From assembly GCA_014925825.1 (NCBI GenBank), contig JACGCK010000165.1:34227-98226 (forward strand): a stretch of DNA of 64,000 bases, given 5' to 3'. The notes beneath the pieces are model-generated. The model saw only the letters and a program-made list of their open reading frames with translations. It made no database searches and had not been told where the DNA came from. The DNA is from Pholiota molesta. Lineage: Eukaryota; Basidiomycota; Agaricomycetes; Agaricales; Strophariaceae. Both the position numbers and the translations under genes were made by a program. Shown here piece by piece: positions 45,658 through 57,845 of this stretch. Every line of letters begins with the position of its first letter. Position 1 is the first letter of the stretch.

Positions 45658-48600
45658 ATGCTCGCTCTGACTCGATATCTCCCTCGAATACACCGAGTCG
45701 CCACATCCAAAGCCTGCCACGTACGCCCCGCCACCGCATTCGCCGCCGCCAGCGCCAGATACTGCTCGTCCGCCATGGCCCACGCCCACCCGCCCGCGTC
45801 CTCCGCCGCCCCGGCGCAGATACCCGCCCTCGAGACGCCCCACGCCGAGATTGCTGCCACCGCTGCGCCTGCGGATGCCGCGGTGAAGAAGCCGAAGGAG
45901 AGCAAGAAGAAGCCGGCTGCTGCTGCCAGCGCAGGCGGACACCCCCTCGAGGTGAGTTGTGGACTGTGCGATTGTGCTGATCGTGTGTGTGGAGGGCGAA
46001 GGCTGAACGGTTTTCTGCGCTCGCGCGCTAGCTGCAACCCCCGCCCGAGTTTATCGATCACCGTATCAAGATCTTCGACGAGCTGAAGGCGGAGTATGAC
46101 GCCTTTGTTGCAGGTGCGGGTTGTGCGGTGTTCTGTTCCTGTGTATGTGATGTCCTGAGGTTTCCGTGCAGCGCAACCACGAGATGAAATTACCGTCACT
46201 ATGCCCGACGGATCTGAACGCAAGGCGAAGAGCTGGGAGACCACCCCGATGGACGTGGCGAAGGAGGTGTCGAAGAGTCTTTCAGAGCGCATTGTCATTG
46301 CCAAGGTGCGCTGTCAATGTCCGTCCTCGCGTACGACTCAGTTTTTAATGGTTGCGACAGGTAGATGGTGTGCTGTGGGATCTGGAACGTCCCCTCGAAA
46401 AACCATGCAAACTGGAGTTGTTGGACTTTGAACACCCTGAAGGTGAGTGTCGTATATCTGTATTCGTAGAATTTTGGGTTGTGTTTATGTGTCTTATGTT
46501 TTATTCCAGGCAAAAAGGTGTTTTGGCACTCATCTGCCCATGTCCTTGGAGAGGCTTCAGAACGGCATTATGGATGCCATCTCTGCCTCGGCCCTCCGAC
46601 GGACGATGGTTTCTTCTACGAAATGGCTATTGAGGATCGGTACGTAAACATAAATATCTTAAACCGTTCTCATTCGAACACTGTACTTATCTTACGTTCA
46701 AGACCGGTCGTGAATGCCGACTATCCTGCCCTCGAGAAGGTTACCGAAATGGTTATCAAGGAGAAGCAGAAATTCGAGAGGCTGGTTGTGTCGAAAGAGA
46801 AGCTTCTGGAGATGTTCTACGTGCGTTGCTATCCCACATCGTGTTTTTTTTTTTTTTTTTATTGACTAGGGCTCTCTGCATATCTCAGTACAACAAATAC
46901 AAGAAGTACCTCATTGAAACCAAGATCCCCGACGGCACTTCCACCACCGTATACCGCTGTGGGACTATGGTCGATCTCTGCGTCGGTCCCCATATCCCAC
47001 ATACCGGCAAGATCAAGGCCTTTATGATCACCAAAGTATTATCTCTTCTCCACCCATCATTTTCACCGCATATACTTACCCTGGCGTGATAAAGAACTCG
47101 GCTTCTTACTTCCTGGGCGATGCCAACAACGACTCCCTCCAACGCATCTATGGTATCTCCTTCCCCGACAAGAAGCAGTTGGCAGATTACAAGGTCTTCC
47201 TCGCCGAGGCCGCGAAGCGCGACCACCGCAAAATCGGTAAAGAACAAGAGCTCTTCTTCTTCAACGATATGAGTCCAGGCAGCTGCTTCTTCCTGCCCCA
47301 CGGAACGCGCATATACAACTCTCTCGTCGAGCTCATGCGTGTAAGCCTTTTGATAAACTCTAACCCGGTCACTAACTCAGCAACGCACATAGTCGGAATA
47401 CTTCAAACGCGGCTACCAAGAAGTCATCTCGCCGAACATGTTCCACTCGAAGCTGTGGGAGACCTCAGGGCACTGGCAGAACTACAAAGACGACATGTTC
47501 GTCCTGGATATCGAGAAAGAGAAATGGGGGCTGAAGCCCATGAACTGCCCCGGGCATTGCTTGATCTTTGACTCGCGCGACCGCAGCTACAAGGAGCTGC
47601 CGATCCGCATGGCCGAGTTCGGTATCATCCACAGGAACGAGGCGAGCGGTGCGTTGACGGGTCTGACGCGCGTGCGGCGGTTCGTGCAGGACGATACGCA
47701 TGTGTTCTGCATGCCCTCGCAGGTAGGCCCTTGTGATTTATGGCTTGATCCTGGGTCCGCCGAAACTGATTATGCGTGGTCTAGCTCGAGGGAGAGCTGA
47801 GCGCGCTCTTCGACTTCATGCAGCATATCTACGGTCTTTTCGGGTTCGATTTCAAGCTCGAGCTCTCCACGCGGCCAGACAACTACCTCGGCGACCTCGA
47901 GACGTGGAACGTTGCGGAATCGGTACGTCATTCCCCGAACACAATCCTAAACGCGTCATGAGAAAGAGATCCCGTTCGCTGATCGCTGACGTGATCCGGA
48001 CGTTCCCATTTAGCAACTCACGCAAGCGCTCGAGAAGCACTACCCCGGCAAGTGGGAGCTGAATCCCGGAGACGGCGCGTTCTACGGGCCCAAGATCGAC
48101 ATTACCATCAGTGACGCGCTGCGTCGGTCGTTCCAGTGCGCGACGATCCAGCTGGACTTCCAGTTGCCGGAGCGCTTCAACTTGCGGTATCGCTCCGCGG
48201 ACGAGGCCGTCATGTCGCGGCCCGTCATCATCCACCGGGCGATCCTGGGCAGCTTGGAAAGATTCATCGCGATTATTACGGAGCACTTTGCTGGAAAATG
48301 GTGTGTTTTGTTTCCTTCCTTTCTGTGGCGTGCTTTTCATCCGCGGAACGGATGCGAGCAAGCGTGATTTGAGTAATTGATGCTGACCGCCGTTTGTGTA
48401 TTTGTAACCAGGCCGTTCTGGATCTCACCTCGGCAAGTGCTGGTCATCCCCGTCGCGGCCCCCTATGTGCGTCTATTTCGACATGATTAATTATCAGCAG
48501 AGAGCTATGCTGAACGGTCGTGTTTTGTGGATATAGAAAGAGTACGCTGCGGAGATCGCAGCACGTCTTGACAGCCTCGGGCTCTACGCCGACGTTGACA

Positions 48601-48903
48601 ACGGGGAGAACACGCTGCCCAAGAAAATTAGGAACGGCGAGATTGCGCATTATAACTTCATTCTCGGTGAGTAGTGCCCTTGCTTGAACATCTGTCATTC
48701 AGAGATACCTAGAGGGCTAACTGGATTTTTTATTTATTTCATTAGTTGTCGGCCAGGAGGAATTAGACGCCCGCTCGGTGAACGTGCGCAATAGGGACGA
48801 CGTCGGTTCCAAGTCAAAGGGCGAGATGATTGCTTTGGACAAGGTCGTCGAGCAGCTCGTTGCCCTGAAGAAGTCGCGCAGTCTCGACAACAAACTGGCG
48901 TAG
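45658..48903 (+). CDS. THS1: Threonyl-tRNA synthetase, probably cytosolic and mitochondrial
   Basis: The class II synthetase charges tRNA-Thr. The ATG at 45658 gives [18 protein letters not shown] and then an Arg/Ala-rich stretch without acidic residues, a likely mitochondrial presequence of about 39 residues. A second ATG at 45775 ([10 protein letters not shown]) gives the cytosolic form with its lysine-rich leader. Domains in order are TGS-like ([25 protein letters not shown]), the editing domain ([20 protein letters not shown]), and the catalytic core with [19 protein letters not shown] motif 1 region, MNCPGHC (zinc Cys), [20 protein letters not shown] (motif 2), DDTHVFC and [14 protein letters not shown] (motif 3). 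The anticodon-binding domain follows ([36 protein letters not shown]). There are 13 introns and about 780 residues with the presequence. Confidence 0.95.
46843..46860 (+). repeat. Poly-T run inside a ThrRS intron
   Basis: An uninterrupted T homopolymer of about 18 nt follows the donor GTGCGTTGC and forms most of the polypyrimidine tract of this short intron. Its length is prone to sequencing error. Confidence 0.8.
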
Positions 48904-50094
48904 ACGTAAGACAAGGTCATTTTAGAAATCACTATGTACAGCTTCAGATTTGTTCTTTGCTTTTATCGAACTTTGCCTTCGATGTCTTTTCCTTCGCCAG
49001 CTGGATTTCTATCGGCGCCACTGCTTTCCGATATAGGCAGTGAGAGCATACATCCTGGAATTTGTTATGGAATTTGCCCCTGGATAAACGAAAGCTATTG
49101 CGGACACCAGTGTTAAGAATGGATACACCACTCCGGATTGAACAACTATGTCACTGATATGCTTGAATTTTCTTTTCGAAACACCTTCCTGCCTTGAGGC
49201 AGAGTGGATTCTATACACGCGATGAGAACAGTTGTATGGCACATATATTGTGCAAATATTATTTTACGCATGTTAGGTCTATTTCCTACATGTTGGGGTC
49301 GGTTGTTGTTCCAAGGCTAGTACCAAAAATCTTGAAGTAGAGGAAGAGAGCGAGTTGTCGAGCGGGATTGATAAGGTTGTAGAGACAATCTCATTGGCAT
49401 TATGTGTGGCGTGAATTACTACTTGAGCTAAGCCCAGTGCTTACGATCAGAGAATTACCGATTTCTATGATAATAAGAAGCAATGGAATTTTCTTTGATC
49501 TTTGCATACTTGTGGAGAGGGACATTGCTGTGCATGGCATATAGTATACTTGTCAAGCCTGCGCGAGCAACAGTAAGGAGGTACCAAATTACACCGAAAT
49601 TGGGAAGTAGATTTCCTATTTAAGATGTGGCTAACCACACCCAACCGCTATCTTTTTTCATCGCCTCTGGCTTTCTTCCCCATCCCATGCACATCTCTGT
49701 AGCATCATACGCTCGCCTTGTGCCAACACTACCGCATCGGTGCTTTTTTCATCGCATCAGCAGTTCTATCGCCACATTACCAAGAGCCGATCATGACAAC
49801 GGCCAGCCTCCTCCATCACTGATAGTTACATAGGCATGAGGACCAGCAGAATTGTTTTCTCACAATGCCACAGAGATTCAGATGAGATAAGATCAGCGAC
49901 GTCGGTGGACATTTGCAAAGTACAGTTCGTAGAATATAATTATGCGTAAGTAGAGATACGTGCTGCGTGCTGGAAGTAATATTTATGTGACAAGTCAAAA
50001 TAACAACGATGCAAGGTATAATAGATCGAGCGAGGGCTATCACCCACTCAACGGACATATGCCATAACTCAAAGTACTAATTTCATTTTGTTCT
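48904..50094. other. Convergent intergenic region
   Basis: This is about 1.2 kb between the 3' ends of ThrRS (plus) and the CstF-64 homologue (minus). It is AT-rich. Only short frames without family resemblance were seen. Confidence 0.4.
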
Positions 50095-52313
50095 TCATGT
50101 ACTACCTAGCGTACCCATAAATCGAGAGCGCTAAAACCACAAAACACCAATGAGTTTCAACATACACGAGCACACCAAAACGCCACTCACCAGCTGCATA
50201 ATCGCCGCCTTTTCCGTATCCGCCAGCGCCTCGATCTGCTCGGGCGTCAGGCTCAGCACCTGCATCAACATCGTCCTCTGCGCCTCGCTGATCTCCGGCT
50301 GCGCAGCAGCGGCCGCCTTGGGCGCCGTCGGCGGCTGCACGGGCGGTGCGCCCACAGGCGGGGGCGGCCGGTAATACCCCTGCTGTGCTACAGCCTGCTG
50401 TTGCTGCTGCTGCTGCTGGTGATGCGCGAACATCGCCGACGCCGGCGGGGTCGCCATGGGCGGCGGCATCGGCTGCGGGTGGTGCAGGGCCTGCTGCTGC
50501 TGGGGCGGGAAGGGCGGCATCTGCGACGCGTAGTGCGCGGGCGGCGGCGCGAGGTGCGGCATGTGCCCCGGGGGCGGCGGCATGCTGCCCATGGCCATCG
50601 GCGCTGGGCGGCCGGGGGCGGGGCTTGAGGCGGGGCTTGGGGCGGGGCGGACCCGCGCGAGGAGGCGAGCATGCGTTCGAGGATGACGGAGTCGACAATT
50701 TTGTTCAGCAGGAGCGCTTGGAAGAGCGCGTAGGAGAGTTGGGGGTGCTTGATGAGCAGTGTGCGTGCTTGATCTGGGTGGGTGATCACAAATGCCTACG
50801 CAGACAGACAGACAAACAGACAGTCAGCCACCATTCAACCCCACAAATATCATTCAAAGAGATACGCACCTTCATCTGCGCGAGCACCTCCATCAGTTGG
50901 TTCGGCGGCATACTCGCCAGCGTCTGGCTAATACTATCCAGCGCCGACGCGCCCTTCGGCACCTGCTTCCCCGGTGGCACATTCGCAAGGAACGCATCCG
51001 GGTCGCTCGCGGCCGCCATCCGCGTGCGCCACTGCGCGCGGGGCTCAGACGGGCCCGGGAAGCCCCCGTCCAAAAGCTCCCCGCGCACCGTCGTCTTTCC
51101 CTCGAGGAACGGGTCCGAGTCCGCGAGGTCGATGCGCAGCGGCCGCCCGCCCACGTCCACATTGTTCAAGTTGCGCACGGCGGAGAGTGCGGTTTCATGG
51201 TCTGTCGGTGTCGTCGTCGAGATTTAGATGCGGAAGGGAACGGAAAGATAGGCGGACATAGCACAGCACAGATGGGATTGATTTTTTTGATTTTTTTTTT
51301 TTTGAGATTATGGTCACATTCACGGAAGAGAGTACATGAGAACAATGAGTTGATCGTATATCATGGATGGTGTGCAATCGGGTGTGAGTGGGGATGTGAC
51401 ATCAGATCAAGATTCGTAAGGGTGTGCATGGGTGATAAAGGAACAATTTGATAAGGTTGTCCGGAGATGTTGAGCAGCATTGCAGATCATTAAAATTATG
51501 GCGATGATTTTTCGTTGATGATTTTCGGGTCGCAGCGATTTACGCATTGAAGGTATGCAGATATCAGACGAGGATGTGTTCGTGGTGAGTGGATGCGTTG
51601 CAGTTTCAAGGAATGATTACAGGTTCGTTGAAGATCAGGTAGTACAGCCGTTTTCGAACAAATTTTTTACATGAGATGCGGATTCATGATTTTGAGGAAT
51701 CCGAGAGACATAGGTAAAACAAGATATGTTTGAAGGATTGCAGAGCAGAGCGATTCACGAGTTGAGGGGCCCGAAGGGGATGTTTAGACAATTCCCAGTG
51801 ATGCGTTGAATGAGCAGAACATCGGTAATTTGGCATTTTTTGGTCGACGATTCGTTGAGTTCGAAAGAATAAGTGTTCGTTCACAATTTGAAGATTTGCA
51901 GGGATCCAGGATAGTCGGAGAGATAGAAAAGGTGCAGTTGAGGTTAGAAAACATTCACACATGTTCAGACGAATGATTATACCCGCGAATTCACAAAATC
52001 CATAACCTTTTGGTTTGGCGGTATCCCTGTCGAAGACGAGTCTGTGCACACACAAGAAAAAAAGGCGAGAAACATCATCCATGTTTTCAGTCTCCAATGC
52101 CGTTCCATCGTAAAGCAAACTATGGAAACGAATGACGATACCTAAAGCCAATGACCTGCCCCACTGATCTGAAGACGTTGATAAGCTGTTCTTCCGCCAT
52201 GTTGTAGGGCACATTTCCGACTGTGTTGACACGGAGGCGATTTCAACGCGATGTATGGAAGAAGTTTTTGCGTTTTGTGGAGTGTAGTACGTACCAAATA
52301 CGACCTTGGACAT
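50095..52313 (-). CDS. RNA15: Cleavage stimulation factor subunit, Rna15/CstF-64 homologue
   Basis: The nuclear pre-mRNA 3'-end processing factor binds GU-rich elements through an N-terminal RRM. It starts MSKVVF, and the RRM reads VVFVGNVPYNMAEEQLINVF (RNP2), LVFDRDTAKPKGYGFCEFA (RNP1) and TALSAVRNLNNVDVGGRPLR. The hinge reads DSISQTLASMPPNQLMEVL and DQARTLLIKHPQLSYALFQA, to VILERML. A Pro/Gln/Met-rich linker with a Q8 run follows. The C-terminal Pcf11-interacting helices read EISEAQRTMLMQVLSLTPEQ and ALADTEKAAIMQL, then by an intron RSRFMGTLGST and a stop at 50095. An intron of 781 nt splits the RRM. Between ERMLASSR and PMAMGSM the frame changes at about 50615. Either a GC-rich 49-nt GT-AG intron or a missing C would explain it. 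The protein has about 370 residues. Confidence 0.9.
51202..51982 (-). other. 781-nt intron within the RRM of the CstF-64 homologue
   Basis: The donor GTATAATC follows the RNP1 exon and the acceptor GACACCGACAG precedes ACCATGAAACC, joining A-D-H-E-T in phase. The sense strand is pyrimidine-rich with many ATC/TTC words and an A-run near its end. No C/D or H/ACA snoRNA signature and no conserved peptide were recognised. Confidence 0.75.
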
Positions 52314-52858
52314 GGCAGGCAATGCAGATCTTGACAGGCCCCTCAGGTCTTTGGCTTGTGAATGGAAGAGAATATGGGACGATGGTGTTGGTAACGTTGC
52401 CCAGGCCCCCTCAACGTAGTGTCACGTGAAATTGTGGAGATGTTTGTGTTTGGTATGCAACAGCCCCGCAACACTGCCACTGCACCGAGCCTCGAGGCAC
52501 ACGGCAAGCGGTACTGCGCTGGAACCTACTGGAAACATTCGTCCTCCGTCCTACCTTCACGCCTCCCATAGCCTTGTGTTCGAACCTTGGCATGAGTCAT
52601 ATCACCTCTGCCCTAGCCCATTACCTTACAAACAATTCAAAGCTGTGTAGAAAATGAGAAACCCAAGATTAGTAGGATTCCAAAACGTGGGTCCGATCGG
52701 GCTTCCGAGTCACTGGCTTCCGTAGATCGAGATCCTGGCTCGAACGTCATCTAGTAAGCGCCTGGCTTATTCCGAAACATTATAAAAGCGTTCTGACCTG
52801 AATCCTAAAATTCTGCCCTCTCATTCGCTCAACCAGTTTTATTTAGATCAAGCACCAG
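52314..52858. promoter_or_regulatory. Divergent promoter region, CstF-64 / Hsp20
   Basis: This is 545 bp between two start codons on opposite strands. TATAAAAGC near 52780 is a plausible TATA box for the Hsp20 gene. A short inverted heat-shock-like pattern (TTCCGA--TT / GAA blocks near 52700-52780) is too weak to claim. Confidence 0.4.
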
Positions 52859-53682
52859 ATGAGCAATACAACCACTACCCGCAGAAGGTCTACCCCTTCC
52901 CCAAAGATCGACGCTCTCAGCTTTCGGATGTCGCAGGATCCCATGTTCGTGCAGGCAGTTAACAGAGCTGCAAATGTTAAATGCCTGGCTGCAATAAAGG
53001 CGGGACGGCTTCGAGTCGTCCCAGGTTTCGATCCAAGAGGTCCTGTTCGCTATTCACCACGGTACGCATATTATCCCGTTATCTCTATTTTAAGGACCTA
53101 TGACGAATTTATTTCAATCTAGCATGGACCTCATCAACGATCCATCGTCCTCCAGAGTCTTAGGAATCTTCGAACTTCCTGGTATCAAGAGTTCTGAAAT
53201 ATCTCTTCAACTCCGTGAAGGCCACCTCATAGTATGTGGACGACGGACCCGGCCTACGCTTGAGACCCTTAGGCGCGAGCTCGCAGCCGAGCGCCATTCT
53301 ATGAAAGCCGAAGAACAGGAGGTTTCTCTTCACGTCGACGGCGCTATTCCCAAGAGCAGGCCCTATACGGGCAAGTACCCATACAGGAACTCCGATACGG
53401 TGCATTCCATCGCGCCATACGTGTCCCGGACGGCATTCGAGTTAGTATATTCCCTTTCGCCTGCATACTCTCATTATTAATCGAGTCACTGACTACTCCG
53501 TTTCATAATTATAGGAGTCAGACATTAGTGCCACCCTACACGAGGGCATGCTGAAAGTGACATGGCCCAAGTCAGCTGCCGTCCAACAACAACAATCAGT
53601 ATCGCCCATGTCCACCACATCGCCGATGCCATCCGCCCCAAGCCCGCCGCCACATACACAGACCAGTGTCACAGTCCAATGA
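52859..53682 (+). CDS. Hsp20 / alpha-crystallin-like small heat-shock protein
   Basis: The exons 52859-53061, 53123-53444 and 53515-53682 join in phase to 230 residues. The basic N-terminus is MSNTTTTRRRSTPSPK. The alpha-crystallin domain starts at SSSRVLGIFELPGIKSSEIS and EGHLIVCGRRTRP. It has an unusually long charged insert (about 53250-53390, ETLRRELAAERHSMKAEEQE). It resumes at VHSIAPYVSRTAFELESDIS and ATLHEGMLKVTWPKS. The C-terminus is Gln/Ser/Pro-rich without the usual IxI motif. Such proteins hold unfolding clients. An expanded loop is common in basidiomycete forms. The second intron uses GTATAT after GAGTTA, the only donor that keeps the domain in frame. Confidence 0.85.
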
Positions 53683-56600
53683 AGGGTTCGGAACCTAACC
53701 ACCGCGGACTTCTGACTCGATCGCTTGATTTGTGCTATTGAGACATCCTACCAGTTATGGTAGCTCTCACGACTCTCTGAATGATATGGGTGCGAGTCAC
53801 TTCAATGCTTTGTCTCTCTATTTTTATTTTGGTTTCCTTGTTATAGGCTTCCCCGATATATTGCCTGGCCATCGGACTTGTTCATCCTGTAATATATGTA
53901 CATTACCTGATTTACATCATTCTTGGGTCATTATGTTCACCTTTCGCCTTCTACGTGGCACCTCTGTACCATTTTTTGTATCTACCTTCATTCCCAATAA
54001 TTCTTAAAAATAGCTTTTTGAATACTTACCCACTGCTCACCATATAGAGTACTTTGCTCGTTACCTCGAGATCTCAATGCATCATACACCTACATTCTTG
54101 TAATTGCACACCTCCACTCCCTGCTATACATCAGCATTAATACCTGCTTGATTCACCCTTCTGCGCGCCTGGCCGCACGCCGAGAACCCTTAGCGCCCTC
54201 AAGCGCCCGGCTACATGTTAATTACTTTGCATTTCTGCGACAAGAAAGAATGCTTAAACAACCTCCGACCAAAAAGGAAAATGAAGGGCTACTTTTGGCG
54301 CCCACCAAGCGCCCACACAACATCATCGAAACATCATATGAATCACAAGCAGTCACTAGCAGTCACTAGATCACCGCCAGGTACTTTAAGTAGTCGTAAC
54401 TAAATCAATAACCTGCTACATCAAAAGAAAGGATTGTCCATCGTTTCAACGTAGCATAAAATGTCATTGGCATAGGCATGCCTCAGCATGCGTCACCCCG
54501 GTGCGCTTATTTTCATCTGGTGTGCAGCTAATTGTTGCGCCATCTTCTCCGAGTTTTTGAAACCCACTGATGTCGATTTCCGCACAGCAGTGCGCACTCA
54601 TCGGGACGCCCGGTGAATAATATTTTCCAGCATTACTTGTAACCCAATTCATGATATTTTATTCGCTTGTAATACTAATACTGCGCAGTGCGCTTGCGCG
54701 CGCGCTACGTTCTGAAGAACTTGGCCGACAGCGCGGGGACAAGCCGTTGCAGGGACACCGAGCTCAAGATAAGCGGTACGCGGGCACGCTTTAGATGGCC
54801 AGCATAGCATTATTCACAGGAGTGGGAGTGCTTCTTGCTGCGCTTTATCCACGCGTTGGAGACGGCCTTCCGCTGGAATTTGAACCCTAATATGGGTCAG
54901 AGCAATCCATGATGTCAAGGCCGTGTGTTGTACATAGGACGTCAGTTCATCTGGTGTACGGGCGCCTAATTGACGGCGCCGCAACAAGTTCATCTTATGT
55001 ACATCACACTACGTAGGCGGAATCGTCATTGGTGTGCACTGTGCACAACCGGATCAGTTGGACCACAGCATAGCCAATCAATCAGACCCATCAAGGACCA
55101 ACAGTAGATTCGATCAAATGCCAGTTGCCGTAAGTACCTGTAATCCTCCCCACAGTCACGGTATGACGAGCAGTATCTAGATAGTGCGTACTAGGAGCTA
55201 AAGCGGTGGTAGAATCGAAACCTATATCTATACTCAGCCTGTGTTATGAGCTGATCATTACACAAATCAGGGTGCTGGAGTGGCCTGGTAGTGAATGACT
55301 CCAAATTTACTTACGCCAAACTTTGATTTTCTCGTAGTCAAAGCGTCTTCTAATAGGGTTATAACAGGGAGATCGAGCCAAATTCGTGGAAATATGTGGT
55401 TTTTATTACAACACACTTCACCTTGGGTTCCGCAATAAACATCAATCATTAGTTGTATTTAGAAAAATCAAAATCAAATTGCATACCTTGCGTCCCCGAG
55501 TCAAAGTTATGCTTGATAGTATGAATTATGAGTCACATCTCACTAACGAGGCTCGAGGAATAGGGGCATTAAAATGAGAATCTTAGAGGTTTAGAAATCC
55601 GTTGATAGCCTGCAGGTAATCCTAGTCTAGACGGATTCCGACCGCATAGTATTCCGCTGATCGCTCTCAGAAGCCACAGCGCCGACAGTCACAATCTCCT
55701 TAATGCCTAGTACGCGAATTCATAGTTTCACCTGACTTTGAACGTTGAACTCTTTTCATTCACAGACCGAGCTCAATGAAGCTGGCTCTCCGGCCGCCGC
55801 AGGAAGGATCCTTACATTGTCCTAGTCATATCCTTCGAGATTCCCACAGAGATATAAAGGAGAGGTGTGCATCGTGACGACAATCTAATGACTCTCCAAT
55901 GCTCTCTGCTTTTGTTCGACTTCTGATGATTTCTCAGGCAGACTCGGAGGTTTTTAGCTCTTCGCAATATCCAATGGTGTGCCAATTAGAGTCCAGACAT
56001 TCGCCACGCGGCTCGCATACCCAATTAAGTCGTTATCGCGAGAGATCCCGGCCAGACGTGAAGATTTCCTGAAGCAACCAGGGAAACGACATAAGGCTTG
56101 GCTGCATGTACTATGATATTCTGAGAGAAGCTGCGCAGTTTTAGTAGCATATCCAAATGTCGTGATATGCACAGGTGAACACAAAGCCGGACAAAGGCTA
56201 AACATATGCTGTTAGCGTCGCGGCAAGCCCTGCATGTCTGCGCAGTCAGTTCAATTGTCATAGAGTGAGTATTTTTAGAGCTCACCTCAAAGAGGAAGTT
56301 GACATAGGGTATAGACCTATCTGTTTCTTATGATTCTGTAGATTGGTACACTCTAGACTTTGAGATTTTGAACCGATGGTTCATCATTCGGAGTGCAAAA
56401 TATAAATATTTGAAAATCCATACGGACATCGTCGGCCATCCTCGTCCTGGGTATCGCTGCGGAGCGAAGAGTGCGAACAGGCGGGTTAGAGGGCAATCAA
56501 CACCCGTATGAGAAATAGCAGTGGCGATACCACCAAGGAAGGTTTGAGCTTGCGGTGTTACTAGAACTAGAGAGAAACTGCCGCAGTCAGCGGAGAAAGT

Positions 56601-57453
56601 GCGCCGCACCAAGCGAATGAAATTTGTTCTTGGGTTGTTCAGAATTTTAGGCCGTCTTCAACTTCTGGGATAGCATGGAAGGTTTGAATCGTAACCTGTG
56701 TCTGCCAACCATGGGTTACAAGGCCCTGCTAATTTCGAAGACGCAGGATTCCGTACTAGCTGAGCACCTGTTTAGGCAGTATCAAGGCTTTAGATTATCG
56801 ATGGCCCAAGATAGGGTCCTCGAGGCATGTATTCCGAGTCATTCCACTATGCAAGACGCAGAAAGAGCTCGATCGATCGTAAAGCAGGGTCCTAAGACCA
56901 AAATACGGCTGGCGTATTAAGCTCTCGCAGTGCAAGCTGCGAGCAAGACGTTTGCAATTGGGCGATAGATCCGACGTAACGAGTGACTGAAATCACAGTA
57001 TAGCTTTGCACATAGTTTGCCAGTTGACCAGGGTCATGACTTGCAGAGTCAGACCTGTACTGGAGTCTGGAAGAGCTAAGAGCCATCGAACTGACCAAGA
57101 AGCATGCCAGTCACGGTGAGTTCATTTGCGTCCACTGCCGGGCCGAGCGGATGGGCGCTTGGTCCTTCCTGTTGTGGTAATTTTGGACAGCGAATACGCG
57201 ACTCGCATGCCTCGGAAAATTGTGCGGAGTTTTCGGAGTATTATAACATATGAATATATGACATTCAATGGACATTCAGTCCTTTAAATAAAGCTGATCG
57301 TGCAAGTTACAAAGTATGTAGTGAAGTATCTTTATCTATCTGACTCGGCCTCTGGATTGGTATCACTGTACAAATTTTCTCCCGCATGATATCAAGGAAA
57401 AAGTGCTAACGTTTCTCGACATTCGCTGATCCTCGGTCCCGACCCAACACTGT
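53683..57453. other. Gene-poor region, 3.8 kb
   Basis: No gene could be supported. Short frames on both strands lack family resemblance and consistent splice structure. Scattered GGCGCC and AGCGC words occur (about 54170-54310, 54690-54720 and 54960-54985) and may be remnants of a repeat family. A minus-strand patch at 56025-56612 has hydrophobic frames that could be a decayed membrane-protein gene, but nothing decisive was seen. Confidence 0.4.
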
Positions 57454-57845
57454 TTAGGCACCGGAGAAGCAGCCACAATACTTGACCCACATTCCCTGTA
57501 ACATAAGAACGCACACACAGTCAGTATGGTGGATAGTAGTAAACCACCAGTTTAATACCAACCTGAGCTTGCGCTTTGGCATCATCCAGCTGCTGCTGAG
57601 CGTCATTCAGCTGTTCCTGTCCATTATCTGACTCATATTTCATTGTATCTTTCGCAGCCTCTTTTCCCACTTCCTTCGCATATGATGTGCCAGCTGTCTT
57701 AGCTAGCCCTCCTAGCTCCTGATTGAGCGCTGGCAGATCTCAGTCAGCTACATTTGGGAAGCACGTTGATAATAGACATACTCATTCCTGGCCTAGCAGG
57801 TGGTTGAGTGCTAGCATGGTGCGGGTTGACATGGCTAGTCTGCAT
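57454..57845 (-). CDS. Small helical protein of unknown function (about 90 residues)
   Basis: Three exons join with GT-AG introns in phase. The start is MQTSHVNPHHASTQPPARPG (ATG at 57845). The middle exon reads LNQELGGLAKTAGTSYAKEV and GKEAAKDTMKYES, with a Gln/Asp/Ala helix NDAQQQLDDAKAQAQ. The last exon is GMWVKYCGCFSGA, stop at 57454. The helix is amphipathic and highly charged, like small stress-associated fungal proteins. The C-terminal CGC could be lipid-modified, which is speculation. I do not recognise the family. Consistent splicing and biased composition argue that it is real. Confidence 0.6.

Noticed and set aside
49627..49833. Short frame in the ThrRS/CstF-64 intergenic region
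   Set aside because: It is only 68 codons and lacks an ATG at its start and conserved motifs. It is likely untranslated.
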